From: Acidobacteriaceae bacterium
GTDB lineage: Bacteria; Acidobacteriota; Terriglobia; Terriglobales; SbA1
Assembly (NCBI GenBank): GCA_003156615.1
Contig: PMHI01000492.1
Location: 51,049-57,177, forward strand
DNA length: 6,129 bases
Direction: 5' to 3'
In this document: one piece after another, positions 1-5,218 of the stretch
How the letters are laid out: every line of letters starts with the position of its first letter
Position numbering within the stretch: the first letter of the stretch is position 1
Program-made: the position numbers and the translations under genes
The notes under the pieces: generated by a model
The model's input: only the letters and a program-made list of their open reading frames with translations
What the model was told of the DNA's origin: nothing
Databases searched by the model: none

Positions 1-2
1 CC

Positions 3-368
3 GCAAAGTTTATGATCGACATGGAACGCAAGTGGGCCGAGGGCGTTTGCGCGAATAATGGAGTTGTCTCCGAGTTGCTGGCCGACGATTTTCAGGGCAC
101 CAGCACCCGGGGCGAGCGCTACAACAAAGCGGATGAGCTCCGCGATGAAAAAGGTTCGCACTCGGCGCATGGCTGCGCACTCGACGATGCCAGAGTGCGC
201 TTCTTTGGCGAAGACGTGGCAATCATTTACGGCAGCGAGCAGGCCATTGGCAAAGATAAAACGAATCCGGACGCCAAGCAGTGCCAGATCTGGACCGATA
301 CCTGGTTGAAGCGCAATGGCAAGTGGCAGATCGCTGCCGCACAGGACAACAAGGTAGATTGCAAGTAG
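3..368 (+). CDS. SnoaL-like/DUF4440 family protein, 5'-partial
   Basis: This is a small protein of the NTF2-like fold (SnoaL/DUF4440 group). The first ATG in the window (position 12) opens the segment MIDMERKWAEG, but the frame is open to the left edge (Ala-Lys-Phe before that Met). In this family the ERKWAEAV-like helix normally follows an N-terminal stretch or signal peptide, so the true start is probably outside the window. Visible family features are the first helix with ERKWAEG, the LLADDF strand-turn, a GERYNKADEL segment, the central strand VRFFGEDVAIIYGSE, and the C-terminal strands WTDTWLKRNGKWQIAAAQD, where the paired Trp residues and the AAQD end are typical. The conserved fold is a cone-shaped barrel used by enzymes and by binding proteins alike. 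No catalytic function can be assigned from sequence. It ends in TAG, convergent with the DUF4256 gene 14 bp away. Confidence 0.8.
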   Translation, partial: AKFMIDMERKWAEGVCANNGVVSELLADDFQGTSTRGERYNKADELRDEKGSHSAHGCALDDARVRFFGEDVAIIYGSEQAIGKDKTNPDAKQCQIWTDTWLKRNGKWQIAAAQDNKVDCK

Positions 369-378
369 CTTGATTATT

Positions 379-398
379 CTCGCTACAGCCTTAGCGAG
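379..398. terminator. Hairpin across convergent gene ends, possible terminator
   Basis: A perfect 7-bp inverted repeat, CTCGCTA (379-385) and TAGCGAG (392-398), encloses a 6-nt loop. It lies just after the stop of the DUF4440-like gene and covers the stop codon and last codons of the DUF4256 gene, which is where a shared bidirectional terminator would sit. Neither strand shows a proper T-tract after the stem, so intrinsic termination is not assured. The call rests on stem quality and position only. Confidence 0.35.
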
Positions 399-784
399 CC
401 ACGGAACGCCCGGCCGGCATAGTAAGATTCCGCGCCCTTGTGATACACGAAAACCGTGTCGAAGCGGCGGTCACAAAAGAGGGCGCCGCCGAGTTTTCTG
501 ATAGCGGAAGGTGTTTTCACCCAGCTCGAGGTTTTCGTATCGAAATTTCCGAGTTGCTCGAACTCTCGATATTGTTCTTCCGTTAAAAGCTCAATGCCCA
601 TGGCAGCTGCCATGCCGATAGCGCTATCTTTTGGTTTGTTTTCTTTCCTTGACTCAAGCGCTTCATGGTCGTAGCAGATGCTCCTGCGGCCTTTGGGGCT
701 TTCCGCGGCACAATCACAAAAAGTGTATTCGCCGGTCTTTTTGTCATGACCAACCACGTCGGGTTCGCCGCCAGTTCTTTCCAT
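383..784 (-). CDS. DUF4256 family protein, apparently 5'-truncated (possible pseudogene)
   Basis: This is a member of the uncharacterised DUF4256 family, recognised from memory of its very conserved core: MERTGGEPDVVG, ESPKGRRSICYDHEALESR, MAAAMGIELLTEEQYREF, FDTKTSSWVKTP, IRKLGGALFCDRRFDTVFVY, and the end GAESYYAGRAFRGSLRL. No biochemical role is known to me. The ATG at 784 gives 133 residues, whereas family members are usually around 180-190. Upstream of it the same frame still encodes family-like sequence (QAKLDANAEKLWSLNE) back to codon AAG at 845-847. A TAG at 848-850 then closes the frame with no ATG, GTG or TTG in between. The Met at 784 is therefore an internal family residue, and no Shine-Dalgarno precedes it. 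The N-terminal roughly 50 residues are lost or displaced into another frame. The remaining domain carries no internal stop, so the lesion is recent, is a sequencing error, or leaves a usable shorter protein. Confidence 0.8.
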   Translation of the reverse strand: MERTGGEPDVVGHDKKTGEYTFCDCAAESPKGRRSICYDHEALESRKENKPKDSAIGMAAAMGIELLTEEQYREFEQLGNFDTKTSSWVKTPSAIRKLGGALFCDRRFDTVFVYHKGAESYYAGRAFRGSLRL

Positions 785-910
785 TTCATTGAGTGACCAC
801 AGTTTTTCAGCATTCGCATCCAGCTTTGCTTGTGCGCAACGCAGCTTCTACACACTTCGGCGCACTCTACATGTTGAAAATCGTAATCGCACCACTACCA
901 GAACGATCTT

Positions 911-949
911 CCGCCCGGAGCGCAACGGGACAGCACTTCCGCCGGGCGG
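911..949. repeat. GC-rich inverted repeat upstream of the kinase
   Basis: CCGCCCGG (911-918) and CCGGGCGG (942-949) are perfect 8-bp inverted arms separated by 23 bp. An 8-bp direct repeat, CTTCCGCC, also occurs at 908-915 and 936-943. The element lies about 45-85 bp upstream of the kinase -10 hexamer, so an operator role is possible. GC-rich 8-mers of this kind also arise by chance in such DNA. I see no other gene or site between 850 and 980. Confidence 0.25.
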
Positions 950-994
950 CCAGCTCCAATTCAGGGAGATGCAGTTCCCGTAAATTGTTTCGCT

Positions 995-1000
995 TATAAT
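995..1000 (+). promoter_or_regulatory. Putative -10 box (TATAAT) of the kinase gene
   Basis: A consensus TATAAT lies at the end of an AT-rich stretch (981-1000) in otherwise GC-rich DNA. Its last three bases with the next G make up the first candidate ATG (999). Transcription from this box would begin around 1006-1008, almost at the ATG at 1011, giving a leaderless or near-leaderless message. No convincing -35 hexamer lies 15-19 bp upstream, and there is no extended TGn motif. There is no Shine-Dalgarno before either ATG, which agrees with leaderless initiation. Confidence 0.5.
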
Positions 1001-1010
1001 GCATCCACGC

Positions 1011-3605
1011 ATGCCGCTGACCTCTGGCACCAGGCTTGGAGCTTATGAAATTCAGTCGTCGATCGGTGCCGGCGGCATGGGCGAAGTCTACCGCGCCCGC
1101 GATACCCGGCTCGATCGCACGGTCGCCATCAAAATCCTGCCGGCGGCGGTTTCGAGCGATCCCGACCGCCTTCTCCGCTTTCAGCACGAAGCCCGCATCC
1201 TGAGCACACTGAACCATCCGAACGTTCTCGCCATCTTTGACGTCGGCGAACAAAACGACATGCGCTATCTGGTATCCGAATTCCTGGACGGGCAGTCGAT
1301 GCGCGAGGCGCTATCGGCCGGAGTACTCCCGCGCCGCAAGGCGACCGAGTACGCCCTTGAAATCGCCAAGGGACTGGCGGCGGCGCACGAAAAAGGAGTG
1401 GTGCATCGCGACCTGAAGCCCGACAACATTTTCATCACTGCTGATGAACGCGTGAAGATTCTCGATTTCGGTTTGGCCAAGCAGACTGCGACGGAATCTG
1501 CCGCGGACGAATCGCCAACTATGACGGTCGCCGCGCCGACCACTCCGGGCACAGTCATGGGAACGGTCGGCTACATGTCTCCCGAGCAGGTGCGCGGGCA
1601 AACCCTCGATCATCGCTCCGACATTTTCAGTTTTGGGGCTGTTCTCTACGAGATGGTTTCGGGCAAGCGGGCATTCAGCCGCGAGTCCTCGGTCGAGTCC
1701 ATGAACGCCATCCTGAAAGAGGATGTGGCGGAACTGTCTGCCTCGGGCGGACATGTGTCGCCGGGCCTGGACCGCATTATCCGGCGTTGCCTGGAGAAAA
1801 AGCCGGAGCGGCGATTCCAATCGGCCAGCGATCTTGCTTTTGCCATCGAAGCGTTGAACGCAAGCTCAGGCATTTCGCAAGCGGTTCCAGTCACAGCCCC
1901 GCCAACCAGGAAAATGCGGATCGAATGGGTCATCACAGCCCTCGTGATCTTGATCTTGGGCCTCGTGGCCCTCCCCTTGTGGCGATACAAACCTCGGGCC
2001 GCCGCTCCGGCCACCTACACCCAGGTTGCGTTTCGACCCAGCTATATCCGCATGGCCCGCTTCGCCCCGGGAGGCGTGGTGGTCTATGCCGCATCCGTCA
2101 ACGGCGAACCCATGACGTTGTTCTCCGCGCGTACCGACACACTGCAGTCGCAGCTGCTCAACGTGAAAGCCGATTTGCTCGGCATCTCCCGCTCCGGCGA
2201 ACTGGCGGTTTCGCTCAACCGAACTTTCGATGCTTGGACCCCCTCCGGCCGCCTGGCGCGGGTTCCGCTGGGGGGCGGCGCCACGCGCGAGTTGCTCGAC
2301 GACGTGATTGACGCCGACTGGAACAAGGATGGCTCTGATCTTGCGATCTCGCGGCGCGTGGTCCACGGAAGCCGCCTAGAGTATCCGCCCGGCCACGTGC
2401 TGTATGAAACGTCGGGATGGATCAGCGATCTCCGCTTCTCACCTACGGGCGGCCAGATCGCATTTCTCGACCATCCCCTGATCGGCGACGACCGGGGATG
2501 GGTGTCCGTCATTGACCTCGAGGGACATCGCCGGGTCTTGACCCAGGAATTTTCCAGCGAGCAAGGGTTGGCGTGGTCGCCCTCGGGGGACGAGATTTGG
2601 TTCACCGCCGCCGCTGTCGAGTCGGCAACACCGGGCAGGCCGATCGGCGCGGTCAATCTCCAGGGTAAACTTCGTCTTGTGGCCAGCGCACCGGTTTACC
2701 TGCAGCTTCAGGACATCGCTCCAGATGGCAGGGTTTTGCTCAGCACGGTTACGGTCAGCACTTCGGTGGGAACGGGAGAAACAAAATCCGGACGCCTGCA
2801 TGAACTGTCCGGCATCGTGCACCGTTGGATCAGCGGCGTTTCTGCCGATGGCGGCATGCTTCTTGTGAATGGCTTCGACACAAACAAGAACAACAGTTAC
2901 CAGCTCTACCTGCAGAGCGCCGACGACTCGCCCCCCGTCCTGCTTGGCGAAGGCAGCGGCGCAGGGCTTTCTCCCGACGGCAAATGGGCTGTGGCCGTGG
3001 ACGTACCGCATCCCGATTCGCTCTTCATTATCCCTACCAGCGTAGGCGACGCGCGCACTCTGCATGCGCCCCCCGGCCGCCAATTTGCGGGCGCGGCTTT
3101 CTTTCCCGATGGCAAACGCCTGTTGATTTCCACGAAAGCAACGGGCCAGATGACAGAAAGCGCCGTGCAGGATCTCGACAATGGAGCGGTGCGCACCTTT
3201 GGAAAACCAGGCCGCCACTTGCCCGTGAGCGGGTTCCGACTCTTCCCCGGGCCATCTCCAGACGGCCGGTTCTCGATCGAAACCGACGGCACGAATCATT
3301 ACTGGCTGCAGCCCATTGATGGCGGCGAAGCCAAAGAAATTACCGGGGTCAATCCGGCCGAGCGGATCATCGGCTGGCGTGGGGACTCAAACAATCTACT
3401 CCTTTCCGATCCGACCGGCGCCGACACCGAGGTTTACAACCTGAACCTGGCTACGGGCACCCGCACTTTGTGGGTTCGCTTTTCCCCGGTGGAGAAAGCT
3501 GGAATTCGCAGCAAGGACATCCTTTTCACGCCCGATGGTTCCCGCTTTGCCTATGTGGCCCGCAGAATCACCTCCAACCTTTTCGTGGCCGACGGCCTTC
3601 GTTAG
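1011..3605 (+). CDS. Membrane-anchored Ser/Thr protein kinase with C-terminal PD40/TolB-like beta-propeller
   Basis: This is a Hanks-type (PknB-like) protein kinase of 864 residues. Numbering from ATG 1011, the Gly-rich loop GAGGMGEV is at 19-26, the ATP-binding Lys of VAIKIL at 41, the helix-C Glu at 60, and the catalytic loop HRDLKPDN at 132-139. DFG is at 152-154, the SPE triplet (the APE equivalent) at 190-192, the SDIFSFG Asp at 204, and the kinase-closing RR at 267-268. All key residues are intact and it is an RD kinase. The activation segment is long and Ser/Thr-rich. One membrane span follows at about 306-323, then repeated PD40/WD40-like blades with (S/T/F)P(D/S/T)G turns near 351, 477, 524, 654, 699, 749 and 841. 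The predicted arrangement is a cytoplasmic kinase with a propeller outside the membrane as sensor or binding platform. No S9 peptidase follows the propeller. I chose ATG 1011 over ATG 999 because acidobacterial relatives begin MxLxxGTRLG and because 999 overlaps the -10 box. Substrates are unknown. Confidence 0.93.
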   Translation: MPLTSGTRLGAYEIQSSIGAGGMGEVYRARDTRLDRTVAIKILPAAVSSDPDRLLRFQHEARILSTLNHPNVLAIFDVGEQNDMRYLVSEFLDGQSMREALSAGVLPRRKATEYALEIAKGLAAAHEKGVVHRDLKPDNIFITADERVKILDFGLAKQTATESAADESPTMTVAAPTTPGTVMGTVGYMSPEQVRGQTLDHRSDIFSFGAVLYEMVSGKRAFSRESSVESMNAILKEDVAELSASGGHVSPGLDRIIRRCLEKKPERRFQSASDLAFAIEALNASSGISQAVPVTAPPTRKMRIEWVITALVILILGLVALPLWRYKPRAAAPATYTQVAFRPSYIRMARFAPGGVVVYAASVNGEPMTLFSARTDTLQSQLLNVKADLLGISRSGELAVSLNRTFDAWTPSGRLARVPLGGGATRELLDDVIDADWNKDGSDLAISRRVVHGSRLEYPPGHVLYETSGWISDLRFSPTGGQIAFLDHPLIGDDRGWVSVIDLEGHRRVLTQEFSSEQGLAWSPSGDEIWFTAAAVESATPGRPIGAVNLQGKLRLVASAPVYLQLQDIAPDGRVLLSTVTVSTSVGTGETKSGRLHELSGIVHRWISGVSADGGMLLVNGFDTNKNNSYQLYLQSADDSPPVLLGEGSGAGLSPDGKWAVAVDVPHPDSLFIIPTSVGDARTLHAPPGRQFAGAAFFPDGKRLLISTKATGQMTESAVQDLDNGAVRTFGKPGRHLPVSGFRLFPGPSPDGRFSIETDGTNHYWLQPIDGGEAKEITGVNPAERIIGWRGDSNNLLLSDPTGADTEVYNLNLATGTRTLWVRFSPVEKAGIRSKDILFTPDGSRFAYVARRITSNLFVADGLR

Positions 3606-3610
3606 CCCCC

Positions 3611-3646
3611 GGGGCAAAAGCCAGGGCAAAAGCCGAGGCAAAAGGA
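3611..3646. repeat. Three tandem 12-bp repeats after the kinase stop
   Basis: Starting 6 bp past the kinase stop, three head-to-tail 12-bp units share the invariant core GGCAAAAG (3613-3620, 3625-3632, 3637-3644). Unit one differs from unit two at one position; unit three is more diverged. In units one and two the core continues into GCC, so each can form a small GGC-AAAA-GCC stem. The array follows CCCCGGGG (3607-3614), whose second half overlaps unit one. It is probably a replication-slippage microsatellite; a role in transcript ending is possible but unproven. Confidence 0.7.
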
Positions 3647-3656
3647 AGATCGTCAA

Positions 3657-3694
3657 GCGATCTCTCCATGCCGGAAAGGGGATGAAAAGATCGC
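3657..3694. repeat. Spaced inverted repeat in the convergent gap
   Basis: GCGATCT (3657-3663) and AGATCGC (3688-3694) are perfect 7-bp inverted arms with 24 bases between them. They lie between the kinase and permease genes, which converge here. The loop is long and no T-run follows on either strand, so this is a weak candidate for a transcript-end structure and may be chance. Confidence 0.25.
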
Positions 3695-3718
3695 AATCCT
3701 GAGTTAATGAATAACTTT

Positions 3719-3728
3719 GGGTCGACCC
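3719..3728. repeat. Perfect 10-bp palindrome GGGTCGACCC
   Basis: This ten-base perfect palindrome has no loop, and a second GACCC lies at 3733-3737, so GGGTC (3719-3723) could pair with either copy. It sits in the 163-bp gap between the convergent kinase and permease, about 40 bp beyond the permease stop. It might be a protein-binding site or part of a weak terminator for the permease (read on the minus strand, AAAGTTATT follows). The evidence is only the symmetry and the position. Confidence 0.25.
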
Positions 3729-3768
3729 CTGAGACCCAGCGCATGAGCTAGTCCGCAGTCAGAGGAGA

Positions 3769-5169
3769 TTAGGATCGCAGATGCGCCCGACGCTGCCTGC
3801 GAAACCAGGCGAAAACCGGTACGCCAGCCAGAATAACCAGCAATCCATAAAAGGAGTTCGGCCAGTCTTCGCGGAAGGTGTAGTAGAGAAGAACCGCGGC
3901 TGCGGCGATGAACAAAGCGGGGACAAAAGGATAGCCAATCATCCGATAAGGCCGGGGAGCATCGGGATCGCGCCAGCGGAAGATGAAGACGGTGCTGCCG
4001 GCAATCATGTAGAAGAGCCATTCTGCGAAGATGGCCAGCGAAAATAGCTGCCGGAAATTACCTCCCAGCAGCAGCAGAACGATCGACAGCACCGCCTGCC
4101 ACAGGAGGGCTACCGACGGTGTGCGGAAGCGCGGATGGACTTCGGCGAGAGCCGCGAAAAAATATCCGTCGCGCGCCACGGCAAAGGGAACACGAGCGCC
4201 GCTCATGATCGTCCCGTTCAGCGTGACCAACATGGAGATGGCCATGCCCGCGGACACGATGCTCGCGCCCATGCGTCCCATAACCAGGGCGACCGCGTCG
4301 GAGGCAGGACGCGGCGAGGCCGCAATCGCACTTGCCGGCAGCACGTACTGCACCCCGGCATTCACCAGCACATACAACACCCCGACCGTGGCCACGCCCG
4401 CAATCAGGGCAATCGGAATATTCCGTTCCGGCCGGTTCACCTCGCCCGCGACCATGTTCAGGTCGTTCCAGCCGTCGTAGGCCCACAGCGCCGCTACCAG
4501 CGCCGCCATGAAGCCGGCGATCCCGCCCTTGGCCCCAATGAATGTGGTGGAAAAGTTGCTCCAGCCACGTCCGGCTGCACTTCCTGCACCGCTGAAACAG
4601 ACCACCACGATGCCAAGAATGATTGCCACCTTCAGCACCGTGAACACGAGCTGAAATTCTCCGGCCTTCTTGACTCCAAGGTAGTTCAAAACAGAAATCA
4701 GAAGGGCTGCGGCGATGGCCACAAGCTGGCCCCAGGTGACGGCGAAAGGAACGGTGATGGCATTGGTCGGGAAGAACGAAAAGATTGGGAACGTGCCCAG
4801 AATGCGAACCAGCCCGGTAGCGACTGTGGCCACCGAAGCGGGTTTGGCGATGACGAACCACGTCCAGGCGTAAAGAAAGCCTCCTAGCGGCCCGTAAGCA
4901 TCGCGGACATAAACATATTCGCCCCCCGCTTGCGGCTTCATGGCGCCGAGCTCGGCGTAGGTGAGCGCGCCAAAAAAAGACAGCAGCCCGCCCACCAACC
5001 ACGCCAGATACACCAGCTTGGCCGAGCCCACGGCCTGCATCATCTCGGCGGGTACCAGGAAGATTCCGCTGCCAATGATGGTTCCCACGACCACCGCGGA
5101 AGCGTGGCTCACGCCCAGATCGCGAGCCAGCTCTGGACGGGTAGCCGTTGGTTGGATTGGCGCCGGCAT
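3769..5169 (-). CDS. APC-superfamily amino acid permease, LAT/SteT-like
   Basis: This is an inner-membrane amino acid transporter of 466 residues, the usual length for the family. The substrate-backbone motif GTIIGSGIF of TM1 is at 29-37. The loop and helix YAELGAMKPQAGGEYVYVRD follow at 71-90, the TM6-region motif YDGWNDLNMVAGEVNRPERN at 231-250, and TLNGTIMSGARVPFAVARDG at 316-335. These match the L-type (LAT, TC 2.A.3.8) branch, where the Bacillus subtilis serine/threonine exchanger SteT has closely similar blocks, including the AEVHPRFRTP loop at 342-351. About twelve hydrophobic segments can be counted: near 22-40, 50-72, 96-118, 141-161, 175-193, 215-232, 251-269, 302-325, 353-369, 376-397, 413-430 and 439-456. 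The family usually exchanges or takes up neutral amino acids. The actual substrate, and whether this copy is an exchanger or proton-coupled, cannot be read from sequence. The start is the only good ATG before TM1; no Shine-Dalgarno precedes it. Confidence 0.92.
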   Translation of the reverse strand: MPAPIQPTATRPELARDLGVSHASAVVVGTIIGSGIFLVPAEMMQAVGSAKLVYLAWLVGGLLSFFGALTYAELGAMKPQAGGEYVYVRDAYGPLGGFLYAWTWFVIAKPASVATVATGLVRILGTFPIFSFFPTNAITVPFAVTWGQLVAIAAALLISVLNYLGVKKAGEFQLVFTVLKVAIILGIVVVCFSGAGSAAGRGWSNFSTTFIGAKGGIAGFMAALVAALWAYDGWNDLNMVAGEVNRPERNIPIALIAGVATVGVLYVLVNAGVQYVLPASAIAASPRPASDAVALVMGRMGASIVSAGMAISMLVTLNGTIMSGARVPFAVARDGYFFAALAEVHPRFRTPSVALLWQAVLSIVLLLLGGNFRQLFSLAIFAEWLFYMIAGSTVFIFRWRDPDAPRPYRMIGYPFVPALFIAAAAVLLYYTFREDWPNSFYGLLVILAGVPVFAWFRRQRRAHLRS

Positions 5170-5183
5170 GGTTGAAGTGAGCC

Positions 5184-5189
5184 AGTATA
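5184..5189 (-). promoter_or_regulatory. Possible -10 box (TATACT) of the permease gene
   Basis: Read on the minus strand, TATACT lies 14 bases before the permease ATG, inside the 49-bp gap after the symporter stop. A start point about seven bases downstream would leave a leader of roughly 8 bases with no Shine-Dalgarno. No -35 hexamer is found at 16-18 bp; TTGCTA (5218-5213) is present but 23 bp away. It could instead be chance, with the permease read through from the symporter. Confidence 0.3.
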
Positions 5190-5218
5190 CGTCACAGGCG
5201 ATGCTGGTCTTTTAGCAA

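Noticed and set aside
789..999. Small plus-strand frames between the DUF4256 gene and the kinase
   Set aside because: No conserved features, no Shine-Dalgarno, and partly antisense to the conserved 5' extension of the DUF4256 frame.
999..1010. ATG 999 as the kinase start
   Set aside because: It is part of the TATAAT -10 box, and relatives begin at the MPL-like methionine, so ATG 1011 is preferred. ATG 999 is not strictly excluded if transcription starts further upstream.
867..1253. 128-codon minus-strand frame over the kinase 5' end and upstream region
   Set aside because: Most of it is antisense to the kinase N-terminal lobe, with no family resemblance and no ribosome site.
2439..3299. Long open minus-strand frame (286 codons) inside the kinase propeller region
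   Set aside because: Antisense to an unmistakable coding region in GC-rich DNA, where opposite frames stay open. Its translation shows no recognisable domain.
3611..3646. CRISPR-like array
   Set aside because: Units are 12 bp and directly adjacent with no spacers; no cas gene is nearby.
3606..3768. A strong intrinsic terminator in the kinase-permease gap
   Set aside because: Palindromes and spaced repeats exist, but no GC-rich stem with loop followed by a T-run was found on either strand.
4135..4887. 250-codon plus-strand frame antisense to the permease
   Set aside because: His/Arg/Gly-rich with no domain; a shadow of the permease codon bias.
4058..5002. 314-codon minus-strand frame overlapping the permease in another frame
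   Set aside because: Arg/Gly/His-rich composition typical of an out-of-frame reading; the permease frame in the same place has all family motifs.
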